A DNA stretch of 64,000 nt from Bacteroidales bacterium (GCA_028687995.1 JAQTZA010000001.1:434001-498000); one strand, 5' to 3'; positions 15,871 through 24,588 are shown, numbered from the stretch's first letter. Notes: a model not told the origin generated them from the letters alone. Translations and numbers: made by a program.

Positions 15871-17316
15871 TTATTGAACCACCATTTTACCAACTTTACC
15901 ATCCCAAATCCACTTGAGATTTTTGTTCGATTTCTGCTGTTTGGGAGCTTTGGCACGATACATCTTCCACATGTGTGTCACAAACGGATCTTTCGCTTTT
16001 CCTTCGAGTGCCGAACGTTTGTATATTCCTCGCGCATCGCGATAGGGATCATCTACCCTCATCCAACGCTCAACATAGTCGAAAAACGCATCGTGTCCCC
16101 ACAACTCTTGTGCATTCATATAATAAGCAGCCAAAGCTGTACCTACCCAAGCCGACGAAGTGCAGCAGAGCCGATAACTCTCAGACGTTTTATCCCATTG
16201 CGCCCACTCGTCAGGACGTTTCTCTTCGTAAGTGTCGCGCTCACCGTGGTGTTTGATCATTTGCCACAATGCGGTTTGTCCAAACCATCCTTTACCGTAG
16301 TAAGTCTGTGCGTCTTCCTGAAAAACAGCACTCTCAGGCAATTTTGCCAATTCTGGTCTATTTAGCATAATGCTTGCAAACAGGATTGGCCATTTTCGTC
16401 CGCTGGAGTGTCCTCCTCCTTCGTTCCAAAACCCACCAACCATCGCAATGCCATACAAATCAATCCCGCGTTGAATCAATTCAATCGTCAGTTTCTCCTT
16501 TTGTTTTTGTGGAACATCAAGCATCAGCATCAGGCTTGCCATCGAGACCAATCGAGCTTGTTCACGTCCATAGTTGGGTTCATTTTCGTTGGGCACAATC
16601 TCTTGCTGTTGCCACGTGAGCAGGTGATCGAGCCACGGACGATCAAAATAGCGCTCCATCTTCGACCAAGAAGGTACCGAATCGGGCAGCGCAAGTTTGG
16701 GCAATTTGCGCCAAGCAATATCTCGCAGGCGAAATTCACGTCTATCGCCTCCCACATACGAGGGACGGAAAGCATCTTCGGAAGGAACTTGTTCAACACA
16801 CGTCAATACCGCAGCAGATTTGAGAACAGTTTTCACGGTCGAATCGCGCCCTTCGACACACTCTTTGCAAAAATTATCCACGGGCAGGTTCACATTACTT
16901 TCGGTCGATATCAGCGTCTGATTGGGTTGTAGCACCATTGGAAAACGAACACTCATTTTGGCATCATAAAGCTGATTACGAGAATCATAACCGTGTTTTT
17001 CGGTGGGTTTCGTCGCAATCATCGAGCCGTTGCGCATCGAAGTGTCGCGCGAAAGGCTGGTGTCGTTCCAATGATTGAGCGTAATGCGTGTAGTGTCTGA
17101 AGCAACGCTTCCCGGTGTAGGCGACACCGAAACCACTTTCACAGGACCTTGCACCCACCAATCGCCAGTGATGTATTGCCCTGCCAACATTGGCTTATCA
17201 AATATCCAAGTGATTCCGTATTGGGTGATTTGAGAGCGTTTCGAAGCACCAAAAGCATATTGACTTAAACATATATAAGCCATTGCAACAATCAATTTCA
17301 GGCAACTATTTTTCAT
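15871..17316 (-). CDS. Secreted protein of unknown function, possible polysaccharide-active fold
   Basis: The 481-residue protein has a signal peptide (about 1-23). The N-terminal part starts with ITWIFDKPMLAGQYITGDWWVQGPVKVV, a motif I recall from unnamed secreted proteins of Bacteroidota and Planctomycetota, and looks like beta strands. The rest (about 210-420) is helical with many Trp, Tyr and Gly residues (YGREQARLVSMASLMLML, MVGGFWNEGGGHSSGRKWP, SYRLCCTSSAWVGTALAAYYM), consistent with an (alpha/alpha) toroid. It contains a CC pair and two Cys near 150. No catalytic residues can be assigned. The carbohydrate link is inference. It stands alone, with 54 bases to the next gene. Confidence 0.65.
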   Translation of the reverse strand: MKNSCLKLIVAMAYICLSQYAFGASKRSQITQYGITWIFDKPMLAGQYITGDWWVQGPVKVVSVSPTPGSVASDTTRITLNHWNDTSLSRDTSMRNGSMIATKPTEKHGYDSRNQLYDAKMSVRFPMVLQPNQTLISTESNVNLPVDNFCKECVEGRDSTVKTVLKSAAVLTCVEQVPSEDAFRPSYVGGDRREFRLRDIAWRKLPKLALPDSVPSWSKMERYFDRPWLDHLLTWQQQEIVPNENEPNYGREQARLVSMASLMLMLDVPQKQKEKLTIELIQRGIDLYGIAMVGGFWNEGGGHSSGRKWPILFASIMLNRPELAKLPESAVFQEDAQTYYGKGWFGQTALWQMIKHHGERDTYEEKRPDEWAQWDKTSESYRLCCTSSAWVGTALAAYYMNAQELWGHDAFFDYVERWMRVDDPYRDARGIYKRSALEGKAKDPFVTHMWKMYRAKAPKQQKSNKNLKWIWDGKVGKMVVQ

Positions 17317-17372
17317 CTGATTTGTTTTCTATGAGGTAATTTCTAACTGATGCAAGTCTGTGACCACGAGTG

Positions 17373-17846
17373 TTATAAACCCGCGCCAAGTGGGTCACCT
17401 TTTTCTTTTTGTAGTCTTATAAGGTGTTCGAATACATCTTCAATAGTTTCAATATCTTTTTCTGATATATCTCCAATATATTCTTTCTTTTTATAAAACT
17501 CAATAGTTTTTCGCGATATAAATCTTGTGGACATTTTGTCTTTCAAGTCACACTCAAATTCATCTATCGGAATTTGAATAGATTTAAAGGTAAATAATTG
17601 AAGATAATCAATATGAATAATCCTAAAAAATTCATCATATTCAATTCGATAAATTCGAACATTTCTTTTCCTGTTTAGTAGAAATAAAATTATTACCAAA
17701 GAAAAAACACCAATTAAAAACCGATTATCATTTGAAACTGAAGAACCTATTAGACCTAAGTTCAATGATATAATAATATAACTTTCTTTCCAAAGTATAT
17801 TAAGTAAAGTCTTGGACTTAGAAATTTGATAGCTCATTATATTCAT
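17373..17846 (-). CDS. Hypothetical protein with two membrane segments
   Basis: This 157-residue protein has two hydrophobic helices near the N-terminus (about 20-38 and 45-60) and a soluble C-terminal domain rich in Ile, Glu and Lys (RIYRIEYDEFFRIIHIDYLQ). Just before its ATG, an open frame in repeat A ends (the peptide ending PEPQKEA), 2 bases away. That is the arrangement also seen before the gene at 26601. I recognise no family. It belongs to the set of orphan genes beside repeat copies; an immunity-like role is a guess. Confidence 0.6.
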   Translation of the reverse strand: MNIMSYQISKSKTLLNILWKESYIIISLNLGLIGSSVSNDNRFLIGVFSLVIILFLLNRKRNVRIYRIEYDEFFRIIHIDYLQLFTFKSIQIPIDEFECDLKDKMSTRFISRKTIEFYKKKEYIGDISEKDIETIEDVFEHLIRLQKEKGDPLGAGL

Positions 17847-17898
17847 AATTACGCTTCTTTTTGTGGTTCTGGTAATTTAATAATAGGTTTAGCTATCT

Positions 17899-18032
17899 CG
17901 TCCCTTCTGATATACCATAGAATGGAGCTGTCCGTTAGCGAGAAACAGCGTTCACCATTAGGTAATTGCATTCCGGCCCCTTAATTATCATAAATAACTG
18001 CGTTCCGACAACAAATATATTTCTTATTGTCG
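17899..18032 (-). repeat. Dispersed repeat A, copy 1
   Basis: This stretch resembles the copies at 25333, 27005 and 27197. Read on the minus strand, they share GACAACAAATATATTT (as complement) at one end, and a frame encoding SLTDSSILWYIRRDE at the other. A 63-codon open frame (18126-17935) overlaps it but looks like a relic, not a gene. It separates the orphan gene at 17373 from the cbpA promoter. Confidence 0.6.
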
Positions 18033-18162
18033 AAAGTACAAAAGGGGTTTCACTTGCTTTTGTAACTGTTTTAATTGCTTTTCTTACGAAAGCAATTGTT
18101 TTTTGTTCTGTTTCACTCCTTGGCATGAGTTTGCAAACTCGCGAAAAAGCAAGTTTTTATTA

Positions 18163-18230
18163 ATGTGTGAATGATGAAACTTTTCGAAGTTTAAGTGTAA
18201 CATATTCGAAGTAGAGAACCCCTACCTTTA
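18163..18230 (+). promoter_or_regulatory. Regulon promoter site 3 (21-bp direct repeat plus -7 box)
   Basis: ATGTGTGA (18163-18170) abuts ATGATGAAAC (18171-18180). The second half-site TAAGTGTAAC (18192-18201) has period 21, and TACCTTTA (18223-18230) lies 21 bp beyond. The start of cbpA is at 18285. It has the most degenerate half-sites of the six but identical spacing. Confidence 0.7.
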
Positions 18231-18284
18231 CTCCATTGCAGTGGACGTTGGGTGCACACTCTCATCAGATATAATCATAAAAAA

Positions 18285-19181
18285 ATGGCATTCATTGATT
18301 ACTATAAAACTTTAGGCATCGACAAATCGGCTTCGGAAAAAGAGGTGAAAAACGCGTACCGTAAAATGGCGCGAAAATTTCATCCCGACCTCAATCCAAA
18401 CGATGCAAGTGCGAAAGCCAATTTTCAGCAAATCAACGAAGCAAATGCGGTACTGAGCGACGCAACCAAGCGTGCCAAATACGACCAACACGGTAAGGAT
18501 TGGGAACATGCCCAAGAGTATGAAAAAGCAAGACAACAACAGGCAAACAGTCGTGGACAACGTTCGTCGGGCAGACAACAAAACGAGAGCGAGTTTTCTG
18601 ATTTCTTCGAAGCAATGTTTGGAGGTTCCATGGGTGGCAGTCAAGGTCGTCAAGCGAAATATCGAGGCGAAGATTTTACCACCAGCCTCTATCTCGAACT
18701 ACTGGAAGCATACACCACACACAAGCAAGAACTGAACATCAACGGGCGGAAAATTCGCATCACCATCCCGGCTGGCATCGAAAACGGACAAACCATCAAA
18801 ATAGCAGGACACGGCGGTCAGGGTAAAAATGGAGGTCCGGCTGGTGACTTGTATATCACATTCACCATCGCCAATCATCCCCGATTCAAGCGAATGGAAA
18901 ACAACCTCTATACTGCTGTCGATTTAGATATTTATACGGCAATTTTAGGAGGCGAAATTCTGCTCGACACACTCAACGGACAAGTGAAACTGAAAGTAGC
19001 TCCCGAAACACAAAGCGGCACCAAAATCAAGTTACGCGGCAAGGGATTTCCTGTTTACAAACACGAAGGTCAATTCGGCGATTTACATATCACCTATTCT
19101 ATCCAAATTCCGACTAATTTGTCAGAAAAACAAAAGGAGTTGTTTCTAGAATTGAAAAAACTAAGCGATAAAACGACTTAA
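18285..19181 (+). CDS. cbpA: CbpA-type DnaJ-like co-chaperone
   Basis: From the ATG at 18285 the protein has 298 residues. It begins with a J domain (about 1-70) including the HPD motif in KFHPDLN, followed by a Gln/Gly/Arg linker, and ends with the two DnaJ C-terminal substrate domains (GNxxAVDLDIYTAILGGE, KLRGKGFPVYK). The zinc-finger domain of DnaJ is absent, as in CbpA. It delivers substrates to DnaK in the cytoplasm. An earlier in-frame ATG at 18252 would put extra residues before the J domain; the family starts at MAFIDYYKTLG. The gene is under promoter site 3 and 3 bases before cbpM. Confidence 0.92.
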   Translation: MAFIDYYKTLGIDKSASEKEVKNAYRKMARKFHPDLNPNDASAKANFQQINEANAVLSDATKRAKYDQHGKDWEHAQEYEKARQQQANSRGQRSSGRQQNESEFSDFFEAMFGGSMGGSQGRQAKYRGEDFTTSLYLELLEAYTTHKQELNINGRKIRITIPAGIENGQTIKIAGHGGQGKNGGPAGDLYITFTIANHPRFKRMENNLYTAVDLDIYTAILGGEILLDTLNGQVKLKVAPETQSGTKIKLRGKGFPVYKHEGQFGDLHITYSIQIPTNLSEKQKELFLELKKLSDKTT

Positions 19182-19184
19182 CCA

Positions 19185-19472
19185 ATGCAACAAAGAAATC
19201 GAATTGCCATCACTGAATTCTGTCTAATGAACGATATTGAACTTTCGTTTGTGGAGTCACTCTCGCAAAGTGGATTGATTCAGATTAACGCAGGATATTT
19301 AGATGTAGAGCAGCTTCATAAGCTAGAAACGATTGTCTGTTTTTACTACGAACTAGACATCAATCTCGAAGGAATCGAAACCATTACGCACTTATTGGAT
19401 CGAATAAGCATTATGCAAAACGAAATGCGTTTGCTCAAAAACCGAATTCGATTATATGAAAGTGAAATTTAA
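19185..19472 (+). CDS. cbpM: CbpM, modulator of CbpA
   Basis: This 95-residue protein has the CbpM layout: a MerR-like N-terminal helix-turn-helix (about 5-60, AITEFCLMNDIELSFVESLSQSGLI) followed by a C-terminal coiled-coil helix (LDRISIMQNEMRLLKNRIRLYESE). In E. coli CbpM binds the J domain of CbpA and inhibits its activity. Position immediately after cbpA supports the call. Confidence 0.88.
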   Translation: MQQRNRIAITEFCLMNDIELSFVESLSQSGLIQINAGYLDVEQLHKLETIVCFYYELDINLEGIETITHLLDRISIMQNEMRLLKNRIRLYESEI

Positions 19473-19542
19473 GATTTAAACAAAAAAGATATTGCAAACC
19501 ATAATTTGACTAAAGCTCGTTCATTTTTCCCTTTACTTTTAA

Positions 19543-19609
19543 ATGTGTGAAAGATGTAATTCTGAGTACAAATTCTATAACGTTTTCCGTCAAAAGAACC
19601 TCAACTTTG
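19543..19609 (+). promoter_or_regulatory. Regulon promoter site 4 (21-bp direct repeat plus -7 box)
   Basis: ATGTGTGA (19543-19550) abuts AAGATGTAAT (19551-19560). The second half-site ATTCTATAAC (19572-19581) has period 21. CAACTTTG (19602-19609) lies 20 bp further, one base shorter than in the other five. It drives the DUF3494 lipoprotein. Confidence 0.72.
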
Positions 19610-19645
19610 TACAGTAATTTACATATTCACTAAATCAAAAAATTA

Positions 19646-20380
19646 ATGAAAAGAAAAATAGTAATGGCAGCAGTTGCAATGGCATCGATTGTCCAATTCA
19701 CAAGTTGCTCAAAGGATGACACAACCACAACGAATCCTGTCGTAATTCCTATACAAACTACAACACAATCAACAATTCCGCTTGCAAGTACCGCAAATTT
19801 TGCTATCTTAGCAGGCTCTTCCATCACTAGCACAGGAAATACATCCATCACTGGCGATATCGGGTTAAGCCCTGGTAGTTCAATGGGTGGTTTTCCTCCA
19901 GGAGTTTTAGTAGGAACGCTGTCTATTAATACGTTGATAGCTTCTCAAGCAAAATTAGATTTGACTACCGCCTACAACGATGCCGCTGGACGAACCAGCA
20001 CCGACATTGTCACACTTTCTGGTAATATAGGTGGGCTTACACTTACTCCCGGATTGTATAAATCTACCTCCTCGTTAGCGATTTCATCAGGCGATTTGAC
20101 ATTCGATGCAAAAGGAAACTCAAATGCTGTGTTTATTATTCAAATAGCTTCAACCTTAACAACGACATCGGATAGAAAAGTTATTTTGAGCGGCGGTGCA
20201 TTAGCCTCTAATATATTTTGGCAAGTAGGAAGTTCTGTCACTTTGGGCACCACATCTGTATTTAAAGGAACAATAATGGCTATGCAATCGATTACTTTCA
20301 ATACTGGCGCAACCCTCAATGGGAGAGCACTTGCTCGAATTGGCGGTATCACATTTGCAGGAAACACGGTTGTTAAATAA
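19646..20380 (+). CDS. DUF3494 ice-binding-like lipoprotein
   Basis: The 244-residue protein has a lipoprotein signal with lipobox FTSC at about residues 18-21, followed by a Thr/Asp linker and a DUF3494 beta-helix domain (about 50-244): STANFAILAGSSITSTGNTSITGDIG, TLTPGLYKSTSSLAI, IFWQVGSSVTLGTTSVFKGTIMA, LNGRALARIGGITFAGN. The family includes ice-binding proteins, but many members are adhesins or have other surface roles, so cold protection is not proven. It is anchored in the outer membrane or facing the periplasm. It is the single gene behind promoter site 4. A longer DUF3494 protein occurs at 27561. Confidence 0.92.
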   Translation: MKRKIVMAAVAMASIVQFTSCSKDDTTTTNPVVIPIQTTTQSTIPLASTANFAILAGSSITSTGNTSITGDIGLSPGSSMGGFPPGVLVGTLSINTLIASQAKLDLTTAYNDAAGRTSTDIVTLSGNIGGLTLTPGLYKSTSSLAISSGDLTFDAKGNSNAVFIIQIASTLTTTSDRKVILSGGALASNIFWQVGSSVTLGTTSVFKGTIMAMQSITFNTGATLNGRALARIGGITFAGNTVVK

Positions 20381-20454
20381 TAATTAGAGAAAGTCATATT
20401 ATTTAGTTATAGGCATTGCAAAACAGTGCCTCTGACTTTTGTTCATCACACAAA

Positions 20455-20522
20455 ATGTGTGAATTATATAACAATCCACGATAATTGTATAACAACTCTG
20501 GATGCTTAGAGACGTAAATTTG
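20455..20522 (+). promoter_or_regulatory. Regulon promoter site 5 (21-bp direct repeat plus -7 box), upstream of the AraC-type gene
   Basis: ATGTGTGA (20455-20462) abuts ATTATATAAC (20463-20472). The second half-site ATTGTATAAC (20484-20493) has period 21. TAAATTTG (20515-20522) lies 21 bp beyond as a good -7 box. The TTG start codon is at 20552, so autoregulation is expected if the encoded AraC-type protein binds here. Confidence 0.78.
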
Positions 20523-20551
20523 AAAAGTCCAATGACTAATAGAAACCGATT

Positions 20552-21112
20552 TTGAAACTACACATCAAGTATATGGTGAGTGCTCGCTGCAAAATGGCAG
20601 TGAAGCAAGAATTAACAAAGCTTGGACTACACTTTGTCTTTGTTGATTTGGGTGAAATTGAAATAATGGAAACGCTATCGACAGAACAACAAACAGAGCT
20701 AAAATTGGCTTTATTTGTTGTAGGTTTTGAACTGATGGACGACAAACGAGCTGTATTGATAGAGAAAATCAAGAATGCGGTAGTAGAAATGGTGCACTAT
20801 AGCGACTCCATCATTAAAGTAAATTTCTCGCACTATTTGAGCGAGAAATTGAATTACGACTACACCTATTTGGCTAATCTATTTTCGGAAGTGCAAGGCA
20901 CCACCATCGAACAATTCATCATTTCACACAAAGTGGAGCGAGTAAAAGAGCTCATTCTGTATGACGAATTGAACATGACCGAAATCGCTTTTAAGATGAA
21001 CTATAGCAGCGTGGCGCATTTATCCACTCAATTCAAAAAAGTAACGGGACTCACACCCACCCACTTCAAACAACTGAAAGAGAAACGACGCAGCGCCATA
21101 GAAGACATATAA
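20552..21112 (+). CDS. AraC-type transcription regulator, HMA-like N-terminus
   Basis: The 186-residue protein starts with TTG at 20552. Residues about 1-75 look like a ferredoxin-like (HMA-type) domain: LHIKYMVSARCKMAVKQEL and LGLHFVFVDLGEIEI. Relatives I recall have MVCDRC here, so the first Cys is lost and metal or redox binding is doubtful. Residues about 95-180 carry two helix-turn-helix motifs of the AraC type: YDYTYLANLFSEVQGTTIEQFII and NMTEIAFKMNYSSVAHLSTQFKKVTGLTP. AraC proteins bind direct half-sites 21 bp apart, the spacing found in the promoters here, including its own. It is followed by a hybrid kinase gene. Confidence 0.85.
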   Translation: MKLHIKYMVSARCKMAVKQELTKLGLHFVFVDLGEIEIMETLSTEQQTELKLALFVVGFELMDDKRAVLIEKIKNAVVEMVHYSDSIIKVNFSHYLSEKLNYDYTYLANLFSEVQGTTIEQFIISHKVERVKELILYDELNMTEIAFKMNYSSVAHLSTQFKKVTGLTPTHFKQLKEKRRSAIEDI

Positions 21113-21155
21113 AAACAACCGGGAGTTCTGACGAATTTCCACCTTTAAATTCGAA

Positions 21156-23999
21156 ATGGAAAGAACAAAAACGCACGAATCACTTTATTCCAGTAGCTTA
21201 ATCGAAGCTATTTTGGATCCATTGATTACCATCGATTTGAATGGTGTCATTATGGATGTGAATCATGCTAAGGAAAAAATAACGGGTGTCTCTCGCGATT
21301 ATCTTATTGGTACTAATTTCTTCGATTATTTTACGGAACCGGCGAAAGCTCGTAAAATTTATGAAGAGGTTTTCGAAAAAGGAACGATCACCGACTCGGC
21401 TCTCACCTTTCTGCACAAAGAAGGAATGCATACAAATGTATTGTTTAATGGAGCCGTTTATCGCGACGAATCGGGGACTGTGATAGGTGCAGTAGTCGTT
21501 GCCAGAGACATTTCGGAGCAAAAATGGGCTGTAGAATTAAGAAATGCCAACAAAGAATTAGCATTCCAGAATGATGAGAAAGAAAAACGTGCGGCTGAAT
21601 TGATTATCGCCAACGAAGAGTTAGCGTTTCAGAATAATGAAAAGGAAAAACGGGCCAACGAACTAATTATTGCGAACAAGGAGTTGGCGTTTCAAAATGA
21701 CGAGAAAGAGAAACGCGCAGCTGAATTGATTATTGCAAACAAAGAGTTAGCATTTCAAAATGACGAGAAAGAGAAACGTGCAAACGAACTAATCATTGCA
21801 AACAAAGAGTTAGCGTTTCAAAATGACGAGAAAGAGAATCGTGCAAACGAACTAGTCATTGCAAACGAAGAGTTAGCATTTCAAAATGACGAGAAAGAGA
21901 ATCGCGCTGCTGAATTGATTATCGCCAATAAAGAATTGGCATTTCAAAACAAAGAGAAAGAAAAACGTATCACCGAAAACAAAGAATTGGAGGCATTCAG
22001 CTATTCGTTGCAGCTTACCTCTCAATATGTACGAAGCCTTATCGAGGCTACCCTTGATCCGCTTTTCACCATCAATCTCGATGGTAAAATTACGGATATG
22101 AACAAGGCATCGATAGACATTACAGGTGTTTCTCGAGAGAAATTAATTGGAAGCGACTTTTTCGAATACTTCACCGAACCAATCAAGGCAAGGGAAGTAT
22201 ATCAAGAAGTTTTTGCCAAGGGATTTGTCACCGATTACCCGTTGACCATTCGAGATGGCAAATTGACCGACGTACTGTTCAACGGCTCGGTGTATAGAGA
22301 TGATTGTGGAAAAGTGGCCGGTGTGGTGGTGGTGGCACGCGACATTATGGAACAAAAGCGGATTGAGACCGAACTCATCGAAGCCAAAGTATTTGCAGAA
22401 TTAGCCACCCTAATAGCAGAAGAGGCCAAAATCAAAGCCGAAACAGCTACCATAAGTGCGCAAAGTGCAGTCAAGGCGAAACAACAGTTTTTGTCGAATA
22501 TGAGTCACGAAATTCGCACGCCGATGAATGCTATTATCGGATTCACGAAAGTTTTACTCAAAACAGATTTATCGGCCAAGCAAAAAGAGTATCTCAGCGC
22601 CATCAAGATGAGTGGTGATGCCTTGATTGTGCTCATCAACGATATTCTAGATTTAGCAAAAGTAGATGCAGGAAAAATGGTTTTTGAGCAAACTCCTTTC
22701 AAAATATCGGCCTCCATTTCTGCCATGATTCACCTGTTTGAAACCAAAATTCTGGAAAAAAACTTAGAACTAGAAACAGTATATGATCCCCAAATTCCAG
22801 AAGTGGTCGTTGGCGATCCAGTGCGTCTGCATCAAGTCATTTTGAATTTAGTGAGCAATGCCGTCAAATTCACTTCTGTCGGCAAAATTACTGTTAGCGT
22901 TCATCTTATTTCGCAAAATGATGAGAGCGTGACGCTTGAATTTTCGGTAAAAGATACCGGCATCGGAATTGCCCCAAACAAGATTGCAAATATCTTCGAA
23001 AACTTCCAACAAGCCAGTAGTAGCACATCTCGATTGTACGGTGGCACAGGTCTAGGGCTGGCAATTGTAAAACAGCTGATCGAACCGCAAGGAGGACATA
23101 TTACCGTGAAAAGTGAACTGGGGATTGGCACCACATTTAGCTTCAATCTGACCTTTCTCAAAACTGAGGAAGTGGTCGAACCCAATCAAATGATTGAGGA
23201 ATCGGATACTGAAATCAAAAACATCAAAGTATTGGTGGTAGAAGATATTCCGCTCAATCAATTGCTGATGAAAACGTTGCTCGACGATTTTGGGTTCGAA
23301 AGAGACATTGCATCCAACGGTAGAATAGCGATAGAAAAACTGGAAACAAAGTCGTACGACATCATTCTAATGGATTTGCAAATGCCCGAAATGAATGGGT
23401 TTGAAGCTACTGATTACATACGCAACACATTACATTCCCAAATACCTATAATAGCACTAACAGCCGATGTGACAACAGTTGACTTGGCAAAATGCAAATC
23501 GGTGGGTATGAACGACTACATTGCAAAACCGGTGGATGAACAACTGTTATACAATAAAATCATTACCCTAGTCAAAAAACCAGCTCAACAGAATGCCCCT
23601 TTAACTAAAGAAAAATTGAATGACATTGCAGTAAAAATAAAATGCACCGATTTAGAATATCTGATCCGTCGTACGAAGTCTAATCCGACATTGATGATGG
23701 AGATGATTTCACTCTACCTCGAGCAAACACCACCTTTAATCAATACAATGAAGCAGAGTCTTTTAGAGGAAGATTGGCAATCGCTCTATTCGGCTGTTCA
23801 CAAAATGATACCCTCGTTCTCAATTATGGGTATCAGTCCAGATTTCGAAAAAATGGCAAAGAAAATACAAGAATACGCCAGTGCTCAAGAACAATCTGAT
23901 ACTATTTCAGGATTAGTTTTACAAATTGCAAATGTTTGTTCGCAGGCATGTGACGAGCTAAGAACAGAATTTGAACGCATTAAAAAAATACAACCATGA
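21156..23999 (+). CDS. Hybrid sensor histidine kinase (PAS, coiled-coil repeats, PAS, HisKA, HATPase, REC, HPt)
   Basis: The 947-residue protein has no membrane segment, so it senses in the cytoplasm. Domains: PAS (about 10-125), seven 21-residue coiled-coil repeats (about 132-274), second PAS (about 290-410), HisKA with phospho-accepting His in MSHEIRTPMNAIIGF (near 450), HATPase (N box LNLVSNAVKFT, G boxes DTGIGIAP and GGTGLGLAIV), receiver (Asp in MDLQMPEMNG near 745) and a C-terminal HPt with His in AVHKMIPSFSIMG (near 890). All key residues are present. The two PAS domains are similar (LIEATLDPL and LIEAILDPL), indicating duplication. It is 43 bases after the AraC-type gene and overlaps the receiver gene by 4 bases. 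Confidence 0.95.
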   Translation: MERTKTHESLYSSSLIEAILDPLITIDLNGVIMDVNHAKEKITGVSRDYLIGTNFFDYFTEPAKARKIYEEVFEKGTITDSALTFLHKEGMHTNVLFNGAVYRDESGTVIGAVVVARDISEQKWAVELRNANKELAFQNDEKEKRAAELIIANEELAFQNNEKEKRANELIIANKELAFQNDEKEKRAAELIIANKELAFQNDEKEKRANELIIANKELAFQNDEKENRANELVIANEELAFQNDEKENRAAELIIANKELAFQNKEKEKRITENKELEAFSYSLQLTSQYVRSLIEATLDPLFTINLDGKITDMNKASIDITGVSREKLIGSDFFEYFTEPIKAREVYQEVFAKGFVTDYPLTIRDGKLTDVLFNGSVYRDDCGKVAGVVVVARDIMEQKRIETELIEAKVFAELATLIAEEAKIKAETATISAQSAVKAKQQFLSNMSHEIRTPMNAIIGFTKVLLKTDLSAKQKEYLSAIKMSGDALIVLINDILDLAKVDAGKMVFEQTPFKISASISAMIHLFETKILEKNLELETVYDPQIPEVVVGDPVRLHQVILNLVSNAVKFTSVGKITVSVHLISQNDESVTLEFSVKDTGIGIAPNKIANIFENFQQASSSTSRLYGGTGLGLAIVKQLIEPQGGHITVKSELGIGTTFSFNLTFLKTEEVVEPNQMIEESDTEIKNIKVLVVEDIPLNQLLMKTLLDDFGFERDIASNGRIAIEKLETKSYDIILMDLQMPEMNGFEATDYIRNTLHSQIPIIALTADVTTVDLAKCKSVGMNDYIAKPVDEQLLYNKIITLVKKPAQQNAPLTKEKLNDIAVKIKCTDLEYLIRRTKSNPTLMMEMISLYLEQTPPLINTMKQSLLEEDWQSLYSAVHKMIPSFSIMGISPDFEKMAKKIQEYASAQEQSDTISGLVLQIANVCSQACDELRTEFERIKKIQP
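21549..21977 (+). repeat. Seven tandem 63-bp coding repeats inside the hybrid kinase
   Basis: Seven copies of a 21-residue unit (N-K/E-ELAFQN-D-EKEKRA, then AELIIA or NELIIA) start at 21549 and repeat every 63 bases; the seventh is partial at its end. They form a heptad-rich coiled coil that joins the two PAS domains and would transmit conformation between them. Repeat number may vary by slipped pairing. Confidence 0.92.
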
Positions 24000-24427
24000 G
24001 CAACGAGAAAATAAAACTTTTTTTAGTCGATGATGATGCCGTGTACCTTAAATTACTCGAAATCGAATTTCTAAATCATGCCGATTTTGAAATCGAAACA
24101 TACCCCACCGGCGAGCTGTGCATAGAGAATCTCTCGCATTGTCCCGATGTCATTATATTGGATTATAGACTCGATGGCATCGACAAAACGGCCATGAATG
24201 GTATCAAAACCTTAGATAAAATAAAAGCATTCAATCCCGATATTCCCGTGGTGATGCTCTCATCTCAAGATAAAATTGAGGTCGCCATTGATTGTATGCA
24301 CCACCGTGCCTTCGACTATGTGGTAAAGAGTGAAACGGCTTTTGTACGATTGCAGAAAATCATTACCACCATTTTTCGATACAAAAAAATGGAGAAAGAG
24401 TTGCAGTGGTATATGGATAGGATGTAA
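23996..24427 (+). CDS. Stand-alone response-regulator receiver protein
   Basis: The 143-residue protein is a single CheY-like receiver: acidic pocket LVDDDAVY near residue 10, phospho-accepting Asp in VIILDYRLDG near 55, Ser/Thr switch in VVMLSSQD and Lys in VVKSE near 103. There is no output domain, so it would act as an acceptor or relay for the hybrid kinase whose gene it overlaps by ATGA. A terminator follows. Confidence 0.92.
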   Translation: MSNEKIKLFLVDDDAVYLKLLEIEFLNHADFEIETYPTGELCIENLSHCPDVIILDYRLDGIDKTAMNGIKTLDKIKAFNPDIPVVMLSSQDKIEVAIDCMHHRAFDYVVKSETAFVRLQKIITTIFRYKKMEKELQWYMDRM

Positions 24428-24451
24428 AAGAAAGAATACGATTGACCGAAG

Positions 24452-24474
24452 AGCCTCCTTACAGAGGCTTTTTT
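24452..24474 (+). terminator. Rho-independent terminator after the two-component genes
   Basis: AGCCTC and GAGGCT form a 6-bp stem around a 6-base loop and are followed by six T residues. It ends the kinase-receiver transcript. Confidence 0.75.
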
Positions 24475-24510
24475 GCGTAATATGAATTTCAGCTAATTTA
24501 CTGCCAATCA

Positions 24511-24550
24511 TACATCATCTTGCTACGGAATCATATCTGGCGGGACGGGG
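24511..24550 (+). repeat. Dispersed repeat B, copy 1
   Basis: A 40-bp unit with CTACGG and CATATCTGGCGGGACGGGG that matches copies at 25521 and 26541. In reverse orientation the same sequence forms the end of repeat A (for example 27197). It lies at the 3' side of the orphan gene 24589-25272, while an inverted A copy lies at its 5' side (25333). Confidence 0.7.
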
Positions 24551-24588
24551 GGGGTGTTTTCTGCAATACTCAGTCTACCGTATACTAC

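Noticed and set aside
15874..16932. Plus-strand frames opposite the secreted protein gene at 15871
   Set aside because: They mirror the coding strand of a real signal-peptide gene and have no start context or domain.
21549..21977. 63-bp tandem repeats as a CRISPR or minisatellite
   Set aside because: They are in frame, code for a coiled coil, and have no spacers.
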